Assembly: GCA_009776695.1 (NCBI GenBank)
Contig: WRNI01000062.1
Location: 1 to 7,956, forward strand
Direction of reading: 5' to 3'
From: Methanomassiliicoccaceae archaeon
GTDB taxonomy: Archaea > Thermoplasmatota > Thermoplasmata > Methanomassiliicoccales > Methanomethylophilaceae
DNA: 7,956 nucleotides
Shown: positions 1 to 5,947 of the stretch, in pieces
How the letters are laid out: each line of letters begins with the position of its first letter
Numbering within the stretch: position 1 is the stretch's first letter
Made by a program: the position numbers and the translations under genes
Notes under the pieces: generated by a model
What the model saw: the letters and a program-made list of their open reading frames with translations, nothing else
What the model was told of the DNA's origin: nothing
Database searches by the model: none

Positions 1-100
1 CATCGGACAGGGCGGAAGCGGATGCGAATGTCATTCCGCCGACCGCCAGTCCCAAGACAATTATAAGAGCGAGCGCCCCAACATAATTTTCCTGCATCAT
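1..100 (-). CDS. N-terminal fragment of a membrane-anchored or secreted protein
   Basis: Reading the minus strand from 100, two consecutive ATG codons open a frame with no stop up to the window edge, giving 33 residues that begin MMQENYVGALALIIVLGLAV and continue GGMTFASASALSD. Residues about 6-21 are strongly hydrophobic, so this is a signal peptide or signal anchor followed by a small-residue, possibly extracytoplasmic stretch. There are no positive charges before the helix, which is unlike a classical Sec signal peptide and more like a transmembrane segment. An AAGGTC at 112-107 lies 6 nt before the ATG as a weak ribosome binding site, and a good archaeal TATA box sits 33-42 nt upstream. 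The gene is divergent from the 277-aa gene at 266. Function cannot be told from this fragment. Confidence 0.72.
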   Translation of the reverse strand, partial: MMQENYVGALALIIVLGLAVGGMTFASASALSD

Positions 101-132
101 TTAACAGACCTTGGATGCAGAATTATATATTA

Positions 133-142
133 GATATATAAA
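133..142 (-). promoter_or_regulatory. TATA box of the leftward gene
   Basis: On the minus strand 142-133 reads TTTATATATC, close to the archaeal TATA consensus, in an AT-rich block (about 118-154). With the usual 25-27 nt from box centre to start site, transcription would begin near 112, giving a leader of roughly 12 nt before the ATG at 100. Read on the plus strand, the same block contains TATATAAA (135-142), which could also serve the rightward gene at 266, with a start near 165. Two divergent promoters may therefore share this block. Confidence 0.55.
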
Positions 143-180
143 TCATATTATACCGCATGCGCACACCGCGGACCGGTTCA

Positions 181-203
181 GGTCAGGGCGGTGCGCCCTG
201 ACC
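181..203 (+). promoter_or_regulatory. Perfect 10-bp hairpin in the leader of the 277-aa gene
   Basis: GGTCAGGGCG (181-190), a 3-nt loop GTG, then CGCCCTGACC (194-203) form a perfect, GC-rich stem of 10 bp. It lies between the AT-rich promoter block and the ATG at 266, so it would be in the 5' leader if transcription starts near 165. No T-run follows it, so it does not look like a simple terminator. It could be a structured leader, part of a small RNA, or a protein-binding palindrome. Confidence 0.6.
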
Positions 204-210
204 CGCCTTC

Positions 211-230
211 GCCGTCATGTGAGTGACGGC
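211..230 (+). promoter_or_regulatory. Second perfect hairpin in the same leader
   Basis: GCCGTCA (211-217), a 6-nt loop TGTGAG, and TGACGGC (224-230) give a perfect 7-bp stem, 7 nt after the preceding hairpin. It ends 35 nt before the ATG at 266. Two perfect stems in tandem in a 100-nt leader are unlikely by chance. I do not recognise a known riboswitch class in them. Confidence 0.55.
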
Positions 231-265
231 AAGAATAATAACCATCATCTCCATGGCACGGGGGT

Positions 266-1099
266 ATGCACTGCAAGGACGTTTCCGTGAAGGACGTGGA
301 CGTACGTCTTGACGAAGATAATATCAGATCACTGATGTCCGGCTGGAAAGCATACGTGCGTGCCGATTTCCTGATACTTCGCAACGGGAACGATCACGCC
401 GTCGTCCGCCTTAAAAAAGAGGGCGGTCTTGAACTTTTCAGAAAAGTGACCGGCTTCGAGATAATTTCCCTTCCTTCCGATACGGTATTCGCCGACATGC
501 CGGACACGGACGTCGTCAACATCCCGGCGATGGCATCGATACAGTACGAACATCCCGGAAAGACCGTCGTCGTCAGAGGGATGTTCTCTCATATGAACTT
601 CGTAAGCAAAATGAGATGCGAGCGTCTCAACGTCATTGACAGCGTCCCGCCTTCACCATCCAAGCTGGGCGTTCTTGTGAGGAATGCGTTATCATCGGGT
701 TTCGTGGAACATCCGATAGTGGTGAACGATATCATCATCGATATCGCGGAAAAGGCGGACGGCGTGACAACGGAAGCAGTGATGTTCCCGTGCAGGGCGT
801 CCGGTCTTGACGCAAAGTCCCCCGTCTACTTCCTGGACGAGGCGCCGGATGTTGTTCACAGCGTAACGTTAATAGGATGCGACCTCTCCAAGCGGATATA
901 CGGTTCGCTTTACAGGCGCGATGTTAAATTCATTAACATATGTCCCGCGGATCACATTGCAGACCGCAGCGTAAGAACGATAGTGAAATGCTGCAAGGTC
1001 AAGGAAGGCCATGTGATAGACGGCAACGTCGCAAAAGTTCCGTGGGGCGCCACCGTGCCCGAAGTTGTCAGCGCGCTGAACGACCTTTTCTCAAAGTGA
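266..1099 (+). CDS. Uncharacterised 277-aa archaeal protein with conserved-looking cysteines
   Basis: Soluble protein with no signal peptide or membrane helix. I do not recognise its function. It may belong to one of the DUF families of methanogenic archaea (possibly the DUF7714 type; memory only, unverified). Cysteines fall at 3, 118, 176, 205, 226, 242 and 243. Those in MFPCRAS, LIGCDLS and NICPADH (176, 205, 226) sit in the best-ordered-looking part of the protein and could bind a metal or be catalytic. An in-frame TAA at 239-241 leaves ATG 266 as the only upstream start, but GGGGT abuts it with almost no spacing. A GTG at codon 8 (287) has AAGGA 8 nt upstream and is a real alternative. 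A pair of hairpins precedes the gene. It ends with TGA 10 nt from the stop codon of the convergent TPR gene. Confidence 0.85.
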   Translation: MHCKDVSVKDVDVRLDEDNIRSLMSGWKAYVRADFLILRNGNDHAVVRLKKEGGLELFRKVTGFEIISLPSDTVFADMPDTDVVNIPAMASIQYEHPGKTVVVRGMFSHMNFVSKMRCERLNVIDSVPPSPSKLGVLVRNALSSGFVEHPIVVNDIIIDIAEKADGVTTEAVMFPCRASGLDAKSPVYFLDEAPDVVHSVTLIGCDLSKRIYGSLYRRDVKFINICPADHIADRSVRTIVKCCKVKEGHVIDGNVAKVPWGATVPEVVSALNDLFSK

Positions 1100-1109
1100 A
1101 CGTATTTAC

Positions 1110-1517
1110 TCAAAGCGACCCGGAAAGCCTTCGGCCGTGGTTTATCGCTTTGTAACCTTCTTCATTCCTTCCCATTTTGCATAAGATGTCGCCGAGCGCA
1201 TACCATGCGTCGGCGTCATCCGGTCTTTCGACGAGATATGATTCAAGATGCTGTACCGCCTGCATATCCTTCCCTTCCGCGGAAAGCATTTTCGCCTTTC
1301 TGGGGCCGCGAAGTCTTTCGTCAATTATGCGCTGCATCTCTCTCTGCGCCGTCCTCCTGAGAACTGCCAGGGAATCGGGCGTAAGCCACGGATATCTTCG
1401 GCGGAGCATGGAGAAGTACTCGCTCGCTGTTTCGTTAAATTCCGCAGTACCTCTGAAGAACACCGAAACGGGAACGTTCACTTCCAGCGAGCCGTGCCTG
1501 ACGCGTATTGTGCTCAT
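1110..1517 (-). CDS. Small TPR-repeat protein, third gene of the pyrimidine operon
   Basis: 135 aa, soluble and basic. Residues 1-25 form a beta-rich start, 30-70 a charged helical region (FSMLRRRYPWLTPDSL), and about 72-131 two tetratricopeptide-like helical hairpins. The second is the clearest (AWYALGDILCKMGRNEEGY, with W105, L108, G109, G116 and A124 at the expected TPR positions); residues A75-P99 make the first. TPRs mediate protein-protein contacts; no catalytic motif is seen. Its ATG starts 1 nt after the pyrK TAA, so it is almost certainly co-transcribed with pyrD-pyrK and probably translationally coupled. Whether it has anything to do with pyrimidine synthesis is unknown; a scaffold or regulator is possible, but so is chance packing. 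It ends convergently, 10 nt from the 277-aa gene. Confidence 0.85.
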   Translation of the reverse strand: MSTIRVRHGSLEVNVPVSVFFRGTAEFNETASEYFSMLRRRYPWLTPDSLAVLRRTAQREMQRIIDERLRGPRKAKMLSAEGKDMQAVQHLESYLVERPDDADAWYALGDILCKMGRNEEGYKAINHGRRLSGSL

Positions 1518-1518
1518 G

Positions 1519-2280
1519 TTACAATTTTACCCTTGTCCCGGAAGCGTCAAGCTTCATCTTCCCGAACTCTTTCATTTTCGATATCTGCGCAGTATTGAAA
1601 ACGGGGCCGTCCTCGCACACGCGCATCCCGTCCATGACGCATGACCCGCAGAGCCCGGCGCCGCATTTCATGTACCGTTCCAATGACAGCTGACACTCAA
1701 CGCCCGCCTCGACGCACGCTTTGTGCAGATGGTATAACATTATCTCGGGCCCGCACCCTATCACAAGATCGTACACATTCCGGATGACCGCCTCCTTCAT
1801 CAGCTGGACGGCGTTACCGCTGAACCCGTAGCTGCCGTCGTCCGTCGACACCCATACGTTCTTCGAATATTCTTTGATCTCATCCTCCATCAGCACATCC
1901 TTTCGGGTGCGCGCACCGATTATCGTATCGGCGCCGGTATCGCGTATCACCGGTATCAGAGAAGCGATACCGACACCGCCGGCGACCGCCAATACCTTTT
2001 CGTTCTTCTTTATTGAGAAGCCGTTGCCGTAAGGTCCTCTTACCCCGATCATATCGCCTTCCTTCAGCGCGCAGAACGCGTTGGTCGCACAGCCGACCGT
2101 CTTTATCGTTATGCTTTTTGTCCTGCCGACGGATGACAGTGACATCGGTACTTCGTCAACGCCGGGAAGCCAGACCATGACGAACTGTCCGCCTTTCGCT
2201 TTAAATTCAATGTCGAGGTCCAGTGTTTTGGTGTCATGCGACTCCGGCCTGCATGCAGTTATCCTGGCGATCTCATTCAT
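1519..2280 (-). CDS. pyrK: Dihydroorotate dehydrogenase electron-transfer subunit PyrK
   Basis: 253 aa, a normal length for archaeal PyrK. It is the FAD/[2Fe-2S] reductase subunit of class 1B dihydroorotate dehydrogenase, passing electrons between PyrD and NAD+ in the cytoplasm. It has an N-terminal ferredoxin-reductase beta barrel with FAD motif VPMSLSS (44-50; bacterial forms have Arg-Pro-x-Ser, and here Val replaces the Arg). The nucleotide-binding motif AGGVGIAS is at 100-107, GCGPEIM at 175-181, and the [2Fe-2S] ligands are C206, C211, C214 and C222 (spacing C-x4-C-x2-C-x7-C). The last spacing is shorter than the longer loop I recall for bacterial PyrK. I chose ATG 2280, which overlaps the pyrD stop by 8 nt and has GGTG six nt upstream; a GTG at 2289 would add three residues. 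The operon partners pyrD and the TPR gene are contiguous. Confidence 0.95.
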   Translation of the reverse strand: MNEIARITACRPESHDTKTLDLDIEFKAKGGQFVMVWLPGVDEVPMSLSSVGRTKSITIKTVGCATNAFCALKEGDMIGVRGPYGNGFSIKKNEKVLAVAGGVGIASLIPVIRDTGADTIIGARTRKDVLMEDEIKEYSKNVWVSTDDGSYGFSGNAVQLMKEAVIRNVYDLVIGCGPEIMLYHLHKACVEAGVECQLSLERYMKCGAGLCGSCVMDGMRVCEDGPVFNTAQISKMKEFGKMKLDASGTRVKL

Positions 2281-3175
2281 GCGCAGCACCGACCATTTTT
2301 TCTATTGACGAGTAACCGTACTCCTTCATGAACCTTTTCAGCCCTTTGTTGATATCGCCGAGCGCATTTATGTTCATGCCCAACGCGCTGCCGACCTGGA
2401 ATGCGCACGCACCGGCCATTATGTACTCGGCGGCGTCCCTCCATCCGCATATCCCGCCGACGCCTATCAGCGGTATGTCGAGCACGGAACGAAGATCGTA
2501 CACCGCACGTACGCCGACCGGTCTGACGGCCGGTCCGGACAGTCCGCCGAACCTGTTGCTGAGAACGGGCATCGCGAATTCCGGGGCGATGACCATCGCC
2601 TTCAGCGTATTTATCGCGACTATCGCATCACCTCCCGCGTCCTGCACCGCTTTTCCTATCTCTGTGAGCATATGAGTATTCGGCGTCAGTTTCGCGTACA
2701 CCGGAATTTTAACGGAATCCTTAACTTTGGATACAATCGAATGCACCATTTTGACGTCGGTCCCCATCTCGATGCCGTAGCCTTTCGCGTGAGGGCATGA
2801 AAGGTTCAGTTCTACCGCGGAAACGCCGTATGATTCCATTTTTTCCGAAAGGGATGCGAATTCTTTCGGCGACGATGCAAAGACCGAACCGATTATTATG
2901 CCCGCTTTCGCCGCGGCGGCGATCTCATCCCCGAAATTGTCTATCCCGGGGTTCGGGAGTCCCATCGCGTTGACGTAACCGTAAGGCAATTCGATGAACG
3001 TCGGATTCGGATGGCCGTCCCTTCTCTCAGAGCCTATTGACTTAGTTACAACTGCGCCCGCGCCGAGCGAGAACATCCGTGCCATGGAATCTCCCGTCTC
3101 GTCCATTATTCCTGACGCCACCATGCCCGGACGGTCAAGTTTCAGCGTTCCGATATGCGTTCCCAATATGTTCAT
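2273..3175 (-). CDS. pyrD: Dihydroorotate dehydrogenase catalytic subunit PyrD (class 1B)
   Basis: 300 aa. FMN TIM-barrel enzyme that oxidises dihydroorotate to orotate, the fourth step of UMP synthesis, with PyrK as electron partner. Visible motifs: SGIMDETG near the start (21-28), FMN/substrate Lys45 in TKS, N69 in YVNAMGLPNPG, catalytic Cys127 in NLSCPHAKGYG (the Cys base marks class 1, not class 2), K162 in AKLTPN, N189 in INT, and phosphate-binding GVGGI (238-242) and GSA (262-264). The frame is open back to 3277, but family alignment starts at MNILGTHIG. ATG 3175 is preferred; it lies about 26 nt from a TATA-like GTTTTATC and has no Shine-Dalgarno, suggesting a leaderless mRNA. ATG 3190 is the alternative (305 aa). 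It is first in the pyrD-pyrK-TPR operon and divergent from the cysteine desulfurase homologue. Confidence 0.95.
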   Translation of the reverse strand: MNILGTHIGTLKLDRPGMVASGIMDETGDSMARMFSLGAGAVVTKSIGSERRDGHPNPTFIELPYGYVNAMGLPNPGIDNFGDEIAAAAKAGIIIGSVFASSPKEFASLSEKMESYGVSAVELNLSCPHAKGYGIEMGTDVKMVHSIVSKVKDSVKIPVYAKLTPNTHMLTEIGKAVQDAGGDAIVAINTLKAMVIAPEFAMPVLSNRFGGLSGPAVRPVGVRAVYDLRSVLDIPLIGVGGICGWRDAAEYIMAGACAFQVGSALGMNINALGDINKGLKRFMKEYGYSSIEKMVGAAHE

Positions 3176-3197
3176 TCGTACACGTATCATTATCTTT

Positions 3198-3205
3198 GAT
3201 AAAAC
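3198..3205 (-). promoter_or_regulatory. Probable TATA box of the pyrD operon
   Basis: Minus strand 3205-3198 reads GTTTTATC. Its centre is about 26 nt before ATG 3175, the spacing expected for a leaderless archaeal transcript starting at the pyrD initiation codon. The 85-nt gap between divergent starts (3176-3260) must also hold the plus-strand promoter, for which I see only weak candidates. No clear operator is visible. Confidence 0.4.
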
Positions 3206-3260
3206 AGATTTGCCTTTCCGGACCGAAAAGAGCAAAATAGGCCATGATATATCGGCGTTC

Positions 3261-4466
3261 ATGGACGTGTCACGCATACGCAGGGATTTTCCAACTCTGA
3301 GGTCCGGAAATGATGTGTATCTCGACAGCGCATGCCAGACCCTGCGCCCGTATCAGGTGATAGACGCCATAACTTCGTACTACAACGAATTCCCCGCGTG
3401 CGGGGGAAGGAGCGTCCATTCGATGGCGACGAAAGTATCAATGAGCGTCGACCGTTCCAGGGAGACCGTCGCGTCATTCTTCGGATGCGGCGACCCGCAT
3501 AATTTCATTTTCACAAAGAACTGTACCGAGGCGATGAACATAGTCGCCAACGGTCTCGGTCTGAGAAAAGGCGACTCCGTTCTGACGACGGACATGGAGC
3601 ACAACTCCAACCACGTTCAATGGGTGGAGATGGCAAAGAACGCCGGGATAAAAAGAAAGATCGTAAGAACATCGCTCAGAGGCGAGTTCGATATCGAAGC
3701 GTTCAAGAAAGAGCTTACCAGGGATGTGAAACTTGTGTCGATGGTGCACACGAGCAACGTGACCGGATCTTCCGTTCCGGTAAAAGATATAACGGAAACG
3801 GCGCACGACATCGGCGCCGCCGTCCTGATCGACGGGGCGCAGGCGGCGCCGCACATGCCCGTGAATTTGAAGGAACTCGATGTTGATTTTTATGCGCTGT
3901 CGATGCATAAGATGCTCGGGCCGTCGGGCGTCGGGATATTATACGGAAAAGAGGAACGATTGAAAGAATTAAGGCCGCTGATATACGGCGGCGGTACTGT
4001 CGGGCTTGCGACATACGATTCCGTGAAGCTTACATCGCATCCCGATAAATTTGAGGCGGGCCTCATGGATTACGCCGGTATCATCGGAACGGCGGCGGCG
4101 CTTGACTATCTCTCGGAGATAGGGATGAGCAGCATCGAAAAGCATGTCTGCGGACTGCAGAAGATCATCGGCAGAGAGCTTCGCGATGTTGACGCGATTG
4201 TCACGGTCGGACCCGATGAGGCGTCAGAGCGCGGCGGGATATTCTCGTTCAACATCAAAGGGATGAATTCCCACGACATAGCGATGATGCTTGATAACGC
4301 CGATAATATAATGATAAGGTCGGGGATGCATTGCGCGCACCCGTTCTTCGTCTCGCGCAGTATGGACGGTTGTGCAAGAGCTTCGCTGTACGTGTACAAT
4401 AACGAGGAAGATGTGATGAGATTCACGTCAGCCGTCAAAAAACTGGCGGCAACATTCTCACGATGA
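3261..4466 (+). CDS. SufS/CsdA-like class V aminotransferase (cysteine desulfurase homologue)
   Basis: 401 aa, full length for SufS-type enzymes, which take sulfur from cysteine onto an active-site Cys for Fe-S clusters or thiolation. Seen in sequence: PLP Lys217 in SMHK (214-217), PLP-stacking His114 in MEHNSNHVQW, D191 and Q194 in DGAQ, GGG 243-245, persulfide Cys358 in RSGMHCAHP (353-361), and substrate-carboxylate Arg373 in RASLYVY. Departures: SufS YLDxAAT is YLDSACQT (20-27), FEAGTPN is FEAGLMD (264-270), and there are extra cysteines at 25, 47 (PACGGR), 76 and 88. It is thus a divergent subfamily; desulfurase activity is likely, while selenocysteine lyase or another Cys-handling role is possible. 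ATG 3261 fits the family N-terminus, although the frame is open back to 2994 across pyrD. No Shine-Dalgarno is obvious. No IscU/SufBC scaffold gene is adjacent. Confidence 0.9.
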   Translation: MDVSRIRRDFPTLRSGNDVYLDSACQTLRPYQVIDAITSYYNEFPACGGRSVHSMATKVSMSVDRSRETVASFFGCGDPHNFIFTKNCTEAMNIVANGLGLRKGDSVLTTDMEHNSNHVQWVEMAKNAGIKRKIVRTSLRGEFDIEAFKKELTRDVKLVSMVHTSNVTGSSVPVKDITETAHDIGAAVLIDGAQAAPHMPVNLKELDVDFYALSMHKMLGPSGVGILYGKEERLKELRPLIYGGGTVGLATYDSVKLTSHPDKFEAGLMDYAGIIGTAAALDYLSEIGMSSIEKHVCGLQKIIGRELRDVDAIVTVGPDEASERGGIFSFNIKGMNSHDIAMMLDNADNIMIRSGMHCAHPFFVSRSMDGCARASLYVYNNEEDVMRFTSAVKKLAATFSR

Positions 4467-4622
4467 CCGCCCGAATGTTCTGAATATAACGCAGTATGTT
4501 CTTATACAAAGCATGATGATAAAGTGTCGCGTAAGCCCGTACCCACATCGCCGTTCTTGGAGATCGGTACGGCGGCCTATCGTACCATTCTGTTCCTATT
4601 CGTTCCCTGGCCCGACCATCCG
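4467..4622. other. Convergent intergenic region with one inverted repeat
   Basis: 156 nt between the convergent ends of the desulfurase homologue and the pilin-like operon. The only structure I find is GGTACG (4566-4571) and CGTACC (4581-4586), a 6-bp stem with a 9-nt loop that could act as a terminator or processing signal for either side. There is no strong T-run on either strand. A minus-strand 63-codon frame (4626-4435) starts with an ATGA overlap on the upstream gene, but its residue make-up looks non-coding and it runs into the desulfurase gene. No tRNA-like TTCRANYC arm was seen. Confidence 0.4.
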
Positions 4623-5006
4623 TCATGAGAGCCTTTCCGCCGTTATTGTACCATCGCTTTTTGTGAACCTCACGGCATCGCCGTACCTGAACGGCGTACC
4701 GTCTGAAATTATGAGAGCGTTGGTACCGCTTTTGTATATGCCCCTGGCGGTCGTCATAATTATCACATGACCGTCAAATTCGATGTACGACGACGTATCG
4801 GGAAGGATGTCGCTCATAGGCACGATGAACAGTTCCATCTCGGAATAATAAAAACCGTCCACAAGTTTTCCTATGTCTTCCGATACGTTAGATTCAGTGC
4901 TTACGGTCTTCGATTCGTACATACCAGTGACCGGCACTATCACCGCGGCCAGCAATACCAGGCCGCATACGCTCATGCATACGCGTGCCAGCGTGAATTC
5001 CATCAT
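4623..5006 (-). CDS. Small pilin-like membrane-anchored protein, third in the operon
   Basis: 127 aa. It begins MMEFTLARVCMSVCG, followed by a hydrophobic helix to about residue 28, with the remaining ~100 residues a soluble, probably beta-rich, extracytoplasmic domain. A very short N-terminus with an early Glu, then a long helix and a small outer domain, matches archaeal type IV pilin-like proteins of unassigned (DUF) families. It lacks a clear charged leader with a Lys/Arg-Gly prepilin peptidase site, so it may not be processed. ATG 5006 overlaps the stop of the preceding gene by 4 nt (ATGA), so the three genes are translationally coupled. I recognise no enzymatic motif. Candidate roles are minor pilin, pseudopilin or surface protein, assigned mainly from context. 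Confidence 0.8.
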   Translation of the reverse strand: MMEFTLARVCMSVCGLVLLAAVIVPVTGMYESKTVSTESNVSEDIGKLVDGFYYSEMELFIVPMSDILPDTSSYIEFDGHVIIMTTARGIYKSGTNALIISDGTPFRYGDAVRFTKSDGTITAERLS

Positions 5007-5440
5007 ACGACGCTCACCCGCACAACGGGAACATCATCGATCACACCGGCGGTGATCAGCAGCATCGCCGAATTCGTTATTGTTATGCGGTCGGTATCGA
5101 AGCGTATCGGGGGATTGTCCATGTACCTGACGCCTACGTCCTTTCCTTTGAATATCATATGCAGAGAATAACCGTCGGAGCCGCTGCCGCCCGGTATTAT
5201 CATCTCGCACCCGCCGGGGATGTCGACGGACACGGTACGGGAACTCCCTTCACCGGAATAATGGACAGCGGCAGCGGCATTGAATATTTTATCGGCCTCC
5301 TTATTCATTGATAACGCAGCGTTATTCGATTCGCCGTGCTCCACGGCGGCGGTGAGCAGCGGCACCGATATGCATACGATGAGGACGACGATCATCAGCC
5401 TCACGGGAAGGTCGATGACTCCTTTTCTGTTCAGCCTCAA
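5003..5440 (-). CDS. Archaeal type IV pilin-like protein, second in the operon (TTG start)
   Basis: 145 aa. The N-terminus MRLNRKGVIDLPVRLMIVVL has basic residues, then KG, then a helix running to about residue 30. This is the class III (prepilin) signal layout, with cleavage plausible after G7. The ectodomain includes a Ser/Gly-rich beta stretch (GEGSSRTVSVDIPGGCEMII, then GGSGSDG) that resembles other archaeal pilin-like proteins as I recall them. Its core N-terminal motif G-(V/I)-(I/E)-x-LP-x-x-LMI is shared with the upstream gene product, pointing to paralogy. The start is TTG at 5440, overlapping the preceding TGA by 4 nt with GGTGAT just upstream; no ATG fits this N-terminus. Inferred role: subunit of a pilus or secretion pseudopilus. 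The assembly ATPase and membrane platform genes are not in the window. Confidence 0.82.
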   Translation of the reverse strand: MRLNRKGVIDLPVRLMIVVLIVCISVPLLTAAVEHGESNNAALSMNKEADKIFNAAAAVHYSGEGSSRTVSVDIPGGCEMIIPGGSGSDGYSLHMIFKGKDVGVRYMDNPPIRFDTDRITITNSAMLLITAGVIDDVPVVRVSVV

Positions 5441-5916
5441 GCTATCACCGCGATCTTCGCAGTCGAATCGCTCCCGTATCCCGATCTTGATACTTCCACG
5501 GTGATGAATCCGATCTTTGAACCGCGCAGCGACGCGTGAACGTCAATGAACTCGACATAACCTTTGTCATCGGTGACACCGTGCACCGTGCCGCCATCTT
5601 TCGTGGCCGCGCCGCACCCGACCAGCACAACGGTGGCGCCCCCGAGGCCGTCGCCGTTCTGGTCCGTCACAAATATTTTTACGTATCCGACGTCAGTATA
5701 ACGTTCCGATCCGGACGTTTCGTTAAGAACTATATCATCGGACTCCACGTTCACGGAACCGATGCTCGAAGGAGTGTTCAGCGATCCCATCCATCCGAGT
5801 ATTATCGCCGTCCCCAGCGTTGCTATCAGTATTATTATCATCAGCTGCAGAGGCAATCCTTCTATTCCACCGCTTTTATTCTTTCTGAGACCTTTCATGC
5901 CTGTTCTTCGGGTCAT
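5437..5916 (-). CDS. Archaeal type IV pilin-like protein with C-terminal beta-sandwich domain, first in the operon
   Basis: 159 aa. The basic leader (residues 1-14) is followed by SGGIEGLPLQLMIIILIATL and a helix to about residue 43, with a plausible prepilin peptidase site after G16. After a linker (45-72), residues about 75-158 form a beta domain with VKIFVTDQNGDGLGGATVVL and TDDKGYVEFIDV (115-126). This pattern is typical of carboxypeptidase-regulatory-like or Ig-like modules, which present surface-exposed beta sandwiches. A single Cys is at 101. ATG 5916 lies about 27 nt from the TATA-like CTTATATC, so the mRNA may be leaderless; M7 (5898) is an alternative. It heads the three-gene operon and is divergent from the ABC transporter across a repeat-rich control region. 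Inferred role: pilin or surface adhesin subunit. Confidence 0.82.
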   Translation of the reverse strand: MTRRTGMKGLRKNKSGGIEGLPLQLMIIILIATLGTAIILGWMGSLNTPSSIGSVNVESDDIVLNETSGSERYTDVGYVKIFVTDQNGDGLGGATVVLVGCGAATKDGGTVHGVTDDKGYVEFIDVHASLRGSKIGFITVEVSRSGYGSDSTAKIAVIA

Positions 5917-5939
5917 GCATGTGACTCGCTGTCAACAAA

Positions 5940-5947
5940 GATATAAG
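5940..5947 (-). promoter_or_regulatory. TATA box of the pilin-like operon
   Basis: Minus strand 5947-5940 reads CTTATATC. Its centre is about 27 nt before ATG 5916, which is right for transcription starting at or next to the initiation codon. The palindrome TGTAGTACTACA starts at the next base (5948), so a protein bound there would cover the TBP/TFB site and could repress, or contact TFB and activate. Confidence 0.5.

Noticed and set aside
178..592. Minus-strand frames of 68 and 87 codons across the start of the 277-aa gene
   Set aside because: They are antisense to the coding gene, low-complexity in make-up and without promoter or ribosome binding site.
2994..3260. 89-residue N-terminal extension of the desulfurase homologue
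   Set aside because: The frame is open, but this stretch is antisense to conserved pyrD sequence, and the family N-terminus aligns from ATG 3261.
3176..3277. 34-residue N-terminal extension of PyrD
   Set aside because: It covers the divergent promoter region, and the PyrD family begins at MNILGTHIG. A TATA-like box lies inside the extension.
3474..4014. Several long frames antisense to or out of frame with the desulfurase gene
   Set aside because: They shadow a strongly conserved enzyme and have no motifs, proper starts or operon context.
4513..4622. Possible tRNA in the convergent gap because of the GTACC/GGTAC repeat
   Set aside because: No cloverleaf, no TTCRANYC arm and no acceptor stem could be formed on either strand.
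4435..4626. 63-codon minus-strand frame starting with an ATGA overlap on the last pilin-like gene
   Set aside because: The overlap is suggestive because the other junctions in this operon are similar, but the translation is rich in Arg and Tyr with no pilin-like helix, its codon choice differs from the neighbours, and it runs 32 nt into the desulfurase gene. Kept as intergenic.
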